From Otis tarda (taxonomy: Eukaryota > Chordata > Aves > Otidiformes > Otididae), in assembly GCA_026413225.1 (NCBI GenBank), contig CM048552.1:163444053-163508052 (forward strand): a stretch of DNA of 64,000 nucleotides, given 5' to 3'. A program made the position numbers and the translations under genes. Shown here piece by piece: positions 34,231-43,954 of the stretch. Position 1 is the stretch's first letter. Each line of letters begins with the position of its first letter. Under the pieces are notes generated by a model. It was not told the DNA's origin. It did not search any database and was given only the letters and a program-made list of their open reading frames with translations.

Positions 34231-35867
34231 TTAATAGAATCACAGGACCATAAATAATTGAGTCTAGAAGGAACTTAGCACATCTCTAATCCAAACTCCT
34301 GCTCAAATTAGGGTCAGCTCTTAGGTCAGACCAGGTTGCTTGACTGCTCTCATGGACAATTTTTTTCCTTATCTCCAATATGAACCCCTTTCATCACAAT
34401 TTATGCCTGCAATTTCTCACCCTCCCACTTTGCATCACTGTTCAGGCTTTTCACCGTGCAGGTATTAGGGGATTGTTGTTAGTGGCTCGTGCAACTGTCT
34501 CTTCTGCAGGCTGAACCAGCTGCAGGATGCTGTCAGCGTTCTTTGCCACAAGTGCACATTGTTGGGTCATGACCAACTTACTGTCCACCAGGACTCACAC
34601 ATTCTTTTCCGCAAAGCTGCTTTGAACCCAGTCGGCCTTTGGTATGTACTGATGCATAGGGTTATTTCTGCCCAAGTGCAGGACTTCACATTTCCCTTTG
34701 CTGAATTTAATGAGGTTCCTGTTGGCCCATTTCTCCAGGCCACCCAAGTCCTTCCGGATAGTAGCGCGGTGATTCGGTGTATTGACCAATCCTCCCAGTG
34801 TTGTATCATTGCAAAGTTGCTGAGGCTGCACTCTGTGCTATAACCCAGCTCATTAACAAAGATGTTAAAAATTATTGACGCAGTATTGACCTTTGTACAC
34901 CACTAGTAACTGGGCCTCCAGCTGGACTTTGTTTCACTGATCACAATCCTCTGAGCCCAGCTATTTATATCGTTTTCAATCCACTTCACTGTGATGGTGT
35001 GTTGATTCATCCCCACTAAATTCATGCTGTCAGAATTGTCTTCATCTCCTTTGTGTGTCCAGAAATGCTTCCCAAAAGAACTTGCTCCATTATTTTCCCA
35101 GCCACTGAAGTGTGGCTGACCAGCCAGTAGTTTCTCAGATTGCCTTCTAGCCTTTTTTGAAGATGGGTGCAACACTTTCTCCATTCATGAGAAACTGCCC
35201 CAATCTTAATGACTTCTCAAAGATAGAGAATGGTCTCACAAGCACATTAAACAGCTTTGTCACAACCCCGAGGTGGCAGCTTATCACCTCCCAAAGATTT
35301 GTAGAGGTTGTTTTCTCAAGTATTCCCTCATTCAGACATCATCCACTGCTGGTACTTATTTTCCACCTTCATAGCATCCTATGTGCATGGAAGACTGGAA
35401 GATCTTGTTGGTGAAGATGAGGACAAAGAAGGCATGGAGTATTTCAGGCCTAACCATATCTACTCTCACAAAATTACTCACCCCATTCAGGAAAGGGCTT
35501 ATATTTTCCTTGTTTGTTTTTTACTATTAATGCAACTCTTCATCTTTCCCTTCACATCCCTTGCAAGTCTCAGCTCCAGCTGAGCTGGTTTTCCTACCAT
35601 CTTCCCACCATTTTCTACAGTTGCCTACTTGCTTGGATAGTGTATCTCAAAACTGCTCCTTTGAACCTCTTTTGACCTCCTTCCATTTCCTCTGTACTGC
35701 CCTTTTGTTTTGAAGCTGTCATGAGTTCCCTGCTTAGTCCCTGCTGATCTCCTGATATATCATATACCAAGTACTGTGATGGATCTTTCTTGTGTTGGAA
35801 GACTCTGTCCTTAAAGATCTACCACCTTCCTTGAGCTCCCTTGCTCTTCAGAGCTGCCTCTCTAGCC
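34231..35867 (-). mobile_element. Old CR1 LINE of a diverged subfamily (copy 9)
   Basis: Minus-strand CR1. Its 3' end at 34231-34310 has AATCACAGGACCATAAATAATTGAG and AATCCAAACTCCTGCTCAA, a tail type different from the young copies. Upstream in the element come the RT thumb region (EKWANRNLIKFSKGKCEVLHLGRNNPMHQY at 34831-34595), a segment equivalent to the [10 protein letters not shown]/motif C area that is badly decayed, a WLNGRAQRVV-like block read as INSWAQRIVISETKSSWRP near 34950, and the endonuclease-RT linker near 35400-35860. It ends at about 35867 against an old LTR. Many frameshifts; the frames 34559-34843 and 35157-35583 on the plus strand are antisense. Confidence 0.85.
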
Positions 35868-35940
35868 TCCTTCAGGTGCATCCACCTGTGCCGGTGTGGT
35901 GTCCTCCATGGGCTGCAGGTGGATCTCTGCTCCACCACTA

Positions 35941-35945
35941 ACCTC
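35941..35945 (+). repeat. Target-site duplication ACCTC, left copy
   Basis: Identical to 37771-37775; flanks the LTR-B copy. Confidence 0.9.
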
Positions 35946-36081
35946 TGTCCTGGTTTCGGCAGGGATGGAGTTAGTTTTCTTCTCAGTAGCCGGTGTGTTT
36001 TCGATTTTGTGTGTGAAGAATGTTGATAAAAACACTCTGATGATACAGGTTGTTGTTAATGAGACCAAGGACACTGTCTGG

Positions 36082-36086
36082 CTTTC
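36082..36086 (+). repeat. Target-site duplication CTTTC, left copy
   Basis: Identical to 37232-37236. Confidence 0.9.
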
Positions 36087-37231
36087 TGTCGTAGTTCAGC
36101 CCCGATTGGGACCAGACTACGCAGTCTCTCTCTTGCTCCCCTCACCCTCCAAGAGAATAGGAGGAGATGATATAGGAAAAAACGGCGCAAGGTTTGAGAT
36201 AAGGACAGGGAGAAATCCTTAAAGTTACTGTCATGGGCAAAACAGACTCGACATGGGGAAAAACACTCATTTATTTCTAAAATTAGCAGGAGAATGAGAC
36301 AGGGAACAAGATAACCTCCCCCCACCCCTCCCTCTTCCCAAGCTTAACATTATCTCTACTTCCTCCCCTCCCGAGCGGCACGGGGCGGGGGGAAAGGGAA
36401 TGGGGGTAGCGGTCAGCTCATCACGCGTTGTTTTATGCCACTGTGTCATTGTCGGGGGAAGAACTCCTCGCATTCCTCCTCTGCTCCAGCGTGGGGTCCC
36501 TCCCACGGGCCACAGTCCTTTGTGAAACTGCTCCGGCATGGGTCATCTCTTCTACGGGGTGCAGTCCCTCTAGAACAGCTGTCCCAGCGGGCCCTCCACG
36601 CGCCACAGCCTCCTTCAGGCATCCACCTGCTCAGGCGTGGGGTCCTCCACGGGCTGCAGGTGGATCTCTGCCCCTCCGTGGACCTCCATGGACTGCAGGG
36701 GGACAACCTGCTCCACCATGGTCTTCACCACGAGCTGCAGGGGAATCTTGGCCAGGAGCCGCGTTACTCCTCCCCCTCCTTCTTCACTGACCTTGGCGTC
36801 TGCAGCCGTTCCTTACAACAGGCTGGCAGACGCCTCTCAGGATCCTTTTTACATCTAGTTCAATTCTCATCTCCTCTCCACTTCTTGCAGCCAGGCTGGG
36901 CCGAGTTGGGCCCAGTCGGCTGCCCGGCAGGAGGCCAGAGGGTGAGGCCTGCAAGGCCCACAAGGCCTGCGCCTCCCCCTCTGCGCCTCTGCCCAGGCTC
37001 AGCTGCTTCACATCTTCTCTTCTCTCTCTTTTTTTCTGTTTTCCCCTACTTAAATACGTTATCGCAGAGGCGTTATCATGGGACATTCTGCTACCAATTG
37101 GCTTGGCCTTGGCCAGCAGTGTGTCCGCCCTAGGCCCGGCCGAGTCCACTAAACAAAGGGGAGCAACTTCTAGCAGTTTCCTACAGAAGCTACCACCTTA
37201 GGCCCCCCCCCTCACTAACAAAACCACGACA
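36087..37231 (-). mobile_element. Complete solo LTR, LTR-A family, inside LTR-B
   Basis: 1145 bp bounded by TGTCGT (36087) and ACGACA (37231) and by a perfect 5-bp duplication CTTTC (36082-36086 and 37232-37236). The empty site is visible in the intact LTR-B copy near 58711 (GGACACTGGCTTTCCAAG). The minus-strand orientation follows from AATAAA-type and body order relative to 29360-30496. The plus-strand frame 36435-37133 (232 codons) is antisense to this LTR; see findings. Confidence 0.95.
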
Positions 37232-37236
37232 CTTTC
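37232..37236 (+). repeat. Target-site duplication CTTTC, right copy
   Basis: Identical to 36082-36086. Confidence 0.9.
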
Positions 37237-37353
37237 CAAGTGTTGTTAACCTCTTGTTAACGTGCAGATGCAGGAAGCTGGGCAAAAGACAGACAGAACA
37301 ATTGATCCAAACTGGCCAAAGAGAGTATTCCATGCCATAAATGTCATGCTCTG

Positions 37354-37361
37354 TATATAAG
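37354..37361 (+). promoter_or_regulatory. TATA box of LTR-B
   Basis: TATATAAG, also present at 58835-58842 in the second LTR-B copy, in identical context (GTATATAAGTGGGG). Confidence 0.75.
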
Positions 37362-37770
37362 TGGGGCTTGCCTATGGGAGGGGGCATGCATTCCATTCTG
37401 GCACCCATTCGGGCACCCTTGGCATTCTTTTAATCTCTCTTGCTTGCTGGCATCGTTCTCTCTAACTTGCTAGCTTGCTCTCCCCCAACTTTGCTTGCTG
37501 CTCGGTGTCGTTTCCATGATCATTGCTTGGGACGGGCTACGTCGGTCATTCGGACATCAGGTGGTGAGAAACCGTACATTGTTCATTTTGTATATATTGT
37601 GTATATTAATATCCTTATATTCTGTTATTTTTTTTGTTTTTAGTATTTTAGTAAACTGTTTTTATCTCAACCCACGAGTTTTCCTTTCTTCCCAATTTCT
37701 CTCCCCCGTCCCACTGGGTAGGGGGAGGGTGAGTGAGAAACTGTGTGGTGGCTCAGGCTAAACCACCACA

Positions 37771-37775
37771 ACCTC
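37771..37775 (+). repeat. Target-site duplication ACCTC, right copy
   Basis: Identical to 35941-35945. Confidence 0.9.
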
Positions 37776-37955
37776 CATGGGCTGCAGGGGGACAGCCTGC
37801 CTCACCATGGTCTTCCTCACGGGCTGCTGTGGAATCTCTGCTTTGGTGCCTGGAGCACATCCACCCCCTCCTTCTTTACTGACCGTGGTGTCTACAGAGT
37901 TTCTTTCACAATTCTCACTTCTCTCTTCTGGCTGCTGTTCCGCAAACCCAATATG

Positions 37956-39469
37956 TGCATGCACTTGAAGAGGTCCTCCTTTTGCTCTGTTTTTCCACTC
38001 CCGAACTCTCTTCTTCCTGTAACCCTGTACTCTTTGTTCGCCACCAGCCCACCTTCTTACACTATAATGATTTTGCATATATTTAGAAATAAATAAATTA
38101 CAAAGTGCATTATTTTAATGCAGGAAATAGTTCATCTTCTGTTAGTGCATAGTTCTTTAGAGCATAGTCCGGTTGTTAAAGCGTAGTCTCAGTCGTTTGG
38201 AGCATAGCCTCAGTTGTAGTCTCAGACCCTACTGCATGCTAGACAGAGAGCCGACTAGTCTTACTGTTTCTGTGCTTTTACACCCATAGTTCCTCTAACC
38301 ACCACCAGGTGTCCCTTATCTTTTTCCACCACCAAGTGTCTTCGATTTTGCTTTTCTTAGAAAGTCCCTTATTTTTCAATCCCAGGGCTTCTGATATTCG
38401 TTGCCCCCAACAATCTTCCAAGAAAAATATAAATGCAGTAAATATGTGGGATTTTTTTAATAATTTAGAGCAGGATTTCTGAAACTATATCCCACACAGC
38501 CTGTTCCAGTGAACGGTTGACTAGTCATGTGTGCTCATTTGGGTTTTTTTTTTTGTTTATTTCCAGCTCCAAACTTATGCTAAAAGATAACGTAAATATT
38601 TTAATCACTTTTTGTGTGAAAAAATTACTAATTTGCTACAGTGATGTAATACTTTATTAAATCATGATCCACGGTGTTATAAATTGAGCCGTCATATAAC
38701 AGGATTTTAATTCCATATAGAAAGAAAACATACAAATGAGGGCATATTAGTATCATAATAAATAGAATCATAAATAATAATTGAAAGCCTGTAGCTAGGA
38801 TTAAATTATTCCTTAAAATTCAGATGCTGGCTTTTATTTTCTGTTTACATCTTTGGTTGTTTTTTTTTTTCCCCTAAAAATTAAAATTCAATGTATTTCA
38901 ATTATATAAAAATTTAAAAACAAACTTATTTTGATTACTACATCTCAAATTGGCGATAAGTAGCTGAGAAAAGAGTGGGAGTTCTCCATTGCTAACAAAA
39001 TAACCTCTTGGCTTCCCACAGTCAAGCACAAGAACTAAATGAAAAAAAAAAAAAAAACAAATAAAACCAAAATGCTGCAAGGTCCCAGATATCTTGGATT
39101 TCCAAAGTCCTGATGAGTTAAGCCAGAGAAATAACATAGCATCATGTATCAGGTCAGGAGCATAAACTCTGAATAAAGAAGAAAATTATTGGCAAGATGT
39201 TCACAGCTTGTTTGTATCTCTCTTCTCCTCTTTCAGTTGTTATTGTATTTCAAGTAGTTCTGGTTATGTTGACTTATCATACTTCACAATTCTGTTCCCG
39301 AGGGTTCATGCTGTAAGAGTACATTTACCTTGCAAAATTAATCCTTTATGATAACATTTCTCTTAAAATTATGCAATTATAACAATCAGAGTAAATGGAT
39401 CTGAAAGACATTTTCAGAAGTGCTGTGGTCCATTGCTCTGCAACAGGGTAAAATATTAATACATAAATC
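37956..39469. other. DNA without a recognised gene
   Basis: To about 38400 the DNA is of mixed composition. It contains a short internal repetition of the phrase (G/A)GCATAG(T/C)C...TCAGT(C/T) at 38140-38230, perhaps part of an unrecognised repeat. The rest is AT-rich background. The frame 38898-39137 minus is unrecognised. Confidence 0.5.
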
Positions 39470-39495
39470 CTTAGAGAAACAGCTGTTTCTCTAAG
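39470..39495 (+). repeat. Perfect 26-bp palindrome at the CR1 copy 8 junction
   Basis: Arms CTTAGAGAAACAG and CTGTTTCTCTAAG are exact reverse complements with no spacer, centred on CAGCTG. CR1 homology starts one base later, at 39497. Confidence 0.95.
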
Positions 39496-39496
39496 T

Positions 39497-40200
39497 AGGC
39501 TGGGTGGACAATGGATTAGAGCAGCCCTGAGGAGAAGGACTTGGGGATACTAGTGGATGAGAAACTCAACATAAGCCAGCAATGTGCACTTCCAGCCCAG
39601 AAAGCCAACCACATCTTGGGCTTCATCAAAAGAAGTATGGCCAGCAGGTTGAGGGTGATGATTCTCCTCCTCTATTCCACTCTCATGAAATACTTAGGTT
39701 ATTGCGTCCACCTCTGGAGCCTGCAACAAAAGAAGGACATGTACCTGTCCACAGGCCACAAAGATGATCAGAGGGCTGGAGCACCTCTCCTATGAAGACA
39801 GGCTGAGAGAGTTGGGGCTGTTCAGCCTGGAGAAGAGAAGGTTCCAGGGAGACCTTATAGTGGCCTTCCAGTACCTAATGGGGGCTTATAAGAAAGATGG
39901 AGAGAAATGTTTTATCAGGGCCTGTTGTGATAGGAAAAGGAATAATGGTTTTAAACTAGAAGGAGGTAGATTTAGACTAGATAAAAGGAAGAATTTTTTT
40001 GTGATTAGGGTGATGGAACACTGGAACAGGTTTCCCAGAAAGGCGGTAGAGGCCCCATCCCTAGAAATATTCAAGGCCAAGTTGGACAGGGCTGTCAGCA
40101 ATCTGATCTATCTGAAGTTGTCCCTGCTCATTGCAGGTGGAATTGGCCCAGATCACCTTTAAAGGTCTCTTCCAAATCAAACTATTCTAGGATTCTATCA
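39497..40200 (+). mobile_element. CR1 LINE, 5'-truncated (copy 8)
   Basis: Starts at the AGGCTGGGTGG block before [16 protein letters not shown] and runs through the RT thumb ([16 protein letters not shown]), [24 protein letters not shown], the C-terminal HWNRFPRKAVEAPSLEIFKAKLDRAVSNLI block and the 3' UTR to a degraded tail at about 40200. Frames 39541-39795 and 39764-40162 are consecutive, separated by a small deletion near 39745. It is very similar to CR1 copy 7 and carries the empty site of the LTR-A insertion near 39960. Confidence 0.94.
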
Positions 40201-41030
40201 TTTTTTTAATTACTAAAAACTGAATAAATGATGGAGAGTCTACAGCATTTCTTACAAATTAGGGGATTTCCCCTGGGCACCATTTTACAACCACTCCTCT
40301 TCCATGTTTTTGTCAATGACCTGGACACAACAGTTGAGTGCACACTAAGTAAATTTGCCAATGATATTAAATTAGGAAGAGACATTCATTCCCTCAGGGG
40401 TAGAGAAAGCTTACAGAGAGATCTTGATAGAGTGCTCAACAATCACTAATTGTATGAAATTTAATAAGGACAGCTGGAAGGTTCTAAACCTGAGATAGTG
40501 TAATCCTGGATATATATGTAGCCTAGAGTACAAGAGAAAGGACTGCAGCCCTGCACAAAGGTATTCGGGGATTTTGGTTGATGGTAAGGTCAATCTGCGT
40601 CAACAATGTGCCCTGGCATCCAAAAGACCAACTATATCCTTGAGTGCGTTAAGCACAACAAAGCTAGCCAGTCAAAAGAAGTGTCTCCCTGTACTCATAA
40701 TTGATGTGGCCTTATCTCAAGTATTGTGTGCAATTTTGAGCTTCAGAATGTAAGAAACATATAAAAATACTAGAATGTGTCCAAAAGAGAGCAACAAAGA
40801 TGGTGAAAGGACTAGAGGGCATGACTTAGGAGTGGCCAAAAATACTAGATTTGTTCAGCTTTGTGAAAAGCAGCTTGAGGGGTGACATCACTGCAGTCTA
40901 CTTCTTGAGGAGGAGTGGAGTGAGAGGTGCTGATCTCTTCTCTCTGGTGTCTGGAGCTAGGACACAAGGGCACAGCTTACAGCTGCATCAGGGGAGGTTC
41001 AGATTGGATATTGAACTCATTGCAATTGCC
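40201..41030 (+). mobile_element. Old CR1 fragment downstream of copy 8
   Basis: Reads as a diverged CR1 RT: GISPGHH-like block, then DLDTTVECTLSKFANDIKLGRDI (motif C FADD reads FAND, losing a catalytic Asp), a thumb with QQCALASKRPTISLS, SFRM-like LEY region, and FSFVKSSLRGDITAVYFL near 40855. It ends without a tail near 41030. Its first about 145 bp match 30742-30884. Copy 8 appears to have inserted at its left edge. Confidence 0.82.
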
Positions 41031-42929
41031 TGTTTCAGTTTCGCTGCTCCAAACCAAATGTAGTTCTCCAAGTGAAGCTTTGTAAAGGATTTATTCATAT
41101 TTTACTTATGATACTAATTATTACACACGTCAATTTTCTATTAGCTTTTGTAATGCACATGCACGAAGTTATACTACAATTAATTCCACCATTCAAAAGT
41201 TCCTGTTTAATGAAGAGAAAGCAGCAGTGAAAAACTAGTTGTCATCTATTTTCAAGCAGGTAGAAGATGCATGAAACACATATATACACATACACATACA
41301 TAACATAGAACATGATGTGTAATAATATATGTTTATATATAATTAAATATGTACTTCTTCATAGTATCTCACAGAATGTATTTCAGGTTTTTTTTTTCTG
41401 ATGCCAACCTGATATTACAAGATTATTTCCGTTTTCATTTCATTAAATATATATGACTCTCAAATTTCCAATGTATGATGTTCCTGAATGTTTTGCAAAG
41501 ATATGGATAATGCCAACCTTACTTCATTCTGCATTTCTGAAAGTTGCTCAGTTTTTCTTCCTCAGCTGATAGATAAATGGTTCAATTTGAATGAATGTTT
41601 ACGTCACATAATTTACTTGTTTGGAAGAAATCTGGGTAGGCTAGAATATATGAGAGCAGTGATTTTCCTGCATGGATTCACAAGAGCAAGAAAAGAAACA
41701 TTTTCCTCTGTGATACATAGTTGTGCAAGAGTTCTTCAAAGCTTCATACTTCGGGGTCAGAGTCAAGAACATACATGGTCATGCATGCAGTAGTAAACCA
41801 TCTGGATGAGTTGCTGAAACTGAGGTTTACTCTTAATGGAATAAATGGGAACCACATTCACTTAGCAATTTTTCAAAATGCAAAATATCCCCAGCTGCTG
41901 TTCTGACTACCTAGCTGTCTGTAACATACTCATACCTCTATGTTTGTGGTTTATATGTAAGTATATCGGCTCTTATTCCCAACTCACATAAAAAGCTCCA
42001 GCTAGGAATAATTTATTTTACTCAGATAGTTTAGACATGGGTCTAGCTCTGAATTTGGATTCTTTCTTTGAATATCTAAGGTTACATACCTCTCTCTATA
42101 TAGTCAGAAAAGATACTGGAGTATGTTGGAGACAACCTTTAACTGCAGACTGGGGACATAGCAACCAGTTGCAAGTTGTTTAAAATCCCCATAATTGGGA
42201 ATAACAGACTGAGAAGCATAAGATAAAAATAGTGTGGATGAAAGTGATCAAAAAGAATGGGACCCAGGTGCTCTACTAATTGAGTTTCTTATCTTAGCTA
42301 ATTATCTAATATCTCTCTTTAGTTGTCCTTCTGTATGTGCCTGTCTATATAGACTATTATTTATCATTGTCAATAAAGAAAGATGTAATTAGTTTAGGCT
42401 AGACAGCTAACTTTAAGAAATGTAAAATTACCTGAGAAGAATACCACTTTGTACATGGAAAAAATTCCATCAAGTATCTTGTTTTTTGAAAAGTCTGATG
42501 CCCAAATAATTTATTTAGGTAGCAAATTCTACTGATTTACAGAAAATATTTAAAAAGATGAGGCTTATTAAGCCATTTAAAATATGCTTGAAAAAAATCA
42601 CAGCACACATGTTGTGTATTTCTATAGCAATTATTATATAATTACTGTAAACAACTGGAGAATGGGATAAGCTGGATGCATATGCACACTTATTTAGGGA
42701 GCTATGTAGCAACACAGTGTATGGGACCACACCATGCCTACCGTGTAGTGGGAAGGAAAGTGTCAAACCAAAGACCCTGAGTTCTCACAGTTCTCACATT
42801 TGGATTTCACCTCCTTCTTACTGGAATCCACTCCTGTACAGAGAATCCTGTAGAAGTTCACTAAAATTTCTAATATATTTCAAGTAAACTTACATTAAGT
42901 TTGTAGTTGCTACAAAGTATCCTCACCTC
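41031..42929. other. AT-rich DNA without a recognised gene
   Basis: Contains CA/TA-rich sequence at 41278-41312. The plus-strand frame 41488-41793 (101 codons) is the longest frame in the non-repeat part of the window, but it has no recognisable domain, no acceptor/donor pair and AT-rich codons. Nothing else seen. Confidence 0.5.
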
Positions 42930-43291
42930 AGTTGCCAAGTCAAGCAGCTCCAGTGATGGTGTGATCTGCAGCGGGGTGCTCCAGCATAGTGTACAGGGGG
43001 CTTTCCTGAACCTGGGAAAACTCAGGGTAGCAGAGACCTGCCAGGAGCCTGCAGCTCACACGGCAGTGCCTGATAAGACCTGAGTGGGTCTTATCCTTGC
43101 AATGGCAGGCAAGCCCCTACTCCTCCAAAAGAAGTCCCCGGGGAGCACTAGTGTCCAGGAGCACTGTGATCAGGGTGGACAAACAGGGCATGACAAGTCA
43201 GCAAGGATGTGCTGCGGCAGTTTGCACTGCAGTTCACGTGGAAAGTTACACAGGAAGGGTGCTGTAGCTCTGCCAGCTCGACCAGGGAGCA

Positions 43292-43575
43292 ATGGTATTT
43301 ACTTGGCAGAAGGCCATGTCCTCTCAAAACTCTACACTCACCATGATTGACACACCTTACCAGACAGAGCTCCAATGGGAACATGCTGCCACCCAAGTGT
43401 CAGGCTGCAGGGTGTGCCCTACTCTTACATCAGTATCAGACAGCAGTAATGAGCACACCTGTGGGAGGTGCATCCAGGTAGTGAACTTCTCAGCTTTGTG
43501 ACAGAGGTCCAGAAGAAGGTGAGTAGGTTGAGGAGTATCAGGGGGACTGAGAGAGAGAGAGACCTTCTCAAAGGG
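43292..43575 (+). pseudogene. CR1 ORF1 N-terminal part, frameshifted
   Basis: The frame 43292-43501 contains a C-x2-C-x14-C-x2-C motif (CRVC...CGRC). After a frame change at about 43497 a heptad-like stretch follows (VTEVQKKVSRLRSIRGTERE). Both the spacing of the Cys motif and this order match ORF1 of CR1 copy 6 (CRKC...CKRC, then VAELQEVVRRLHSIRESEKE), so the two ORF1s are homologous though from different subfamilies. No esterase region is recognisable downstream. Confidence 0.75.
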
Positions 43576-43954
43576 AGAAAATAATCTTTGCACACGAGTA
43601 AGCAGGGCTCACTGAACTTTAAACTAGATTTGAAGGGGCAAAGGAATAAAACCAGGCTTGCTAGAGATAAGTGTGGGAGTGACATGCCAATGTTTGAAGG
43701 CTGGTGTGCTAGTGAGGTTCTTCGGTCTGCTCCAGGATGTGCCGAGTACAACACTGGAGCACATTTGAAATGTCCCTGTACTAATGCATGCGCACCCTAG
43801 CCATCTCAGGGGTGGTAAGGGATTGAGATCCATGTGTCAGCAAAGACATAAGGGCTATTGATGTGTTAATAGACCACAGAAGTGTCTGAAAATTGTCACA
43901 TAAGAATGAGGGTTTCTCCTCGCAAAAAGGTGGAAGGTGAATAGCCCAGGTGAA

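Larger units (their letters stand above)
35946..37770 (+). mobile_element. Solo LTR, LTR-B family, split by LTR-A
   Basis: Runs from TGTCCTGGTTTCGGCAGGG to GCTAAACCACCACA and is flanked by a perfect 5-bp duplication ACCTC (35941-35945 and 37771-37775). Without the inner LTR-A and its duplication it is 675 bp, matching the intact copy at 58581-59256 (676 bp) nearly base for base. A TATA box TATATAAG is at 37354-37361, downstream CTTGCT-rich sequence, and an AGTAAA in place of AATAAA near the 3' end. Orientation taken from the TATA box. Confidence 0.94.
35868..37955 (-). mobile_element. Old solo LTR (LTR-C/A type) hosting a nested LTR pair
   Basis: Two flanking pieces, 35868-35945 and 37771-37955, join into one continuous minus-strand LTR body: GCCTCCTTCAGG...CATCCACCTG, CATGGGCTGCAGGTGGATCTCTGCTCCACCA, then CCTCCATGGGCTGCAGGGGGACA, CACCATGGTCTTC, and CTTTACTGACCGTGGTGTC. 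This order is the same as in the complete LTR-A copies. Everything between (35946-37770) is a later LTR-B insertion, itself split by LTR-A. The outer ends are indistinct; the right end could extend to about 38060. Confidence 0.75.

Noticed and set aside
35946-37770. LTR-B halves as a provirus with two LTRs
   Set aside because: The two parts are the left and right pieces of one LTR separated by a different LTR, not two LTRs around retroviral genes.
41488-41793. 101-codon plus-strand open frame in non-repeat DNA
   Set aside because: No recognisable domain, no splice context, AT-driven codons. Kept only as background.
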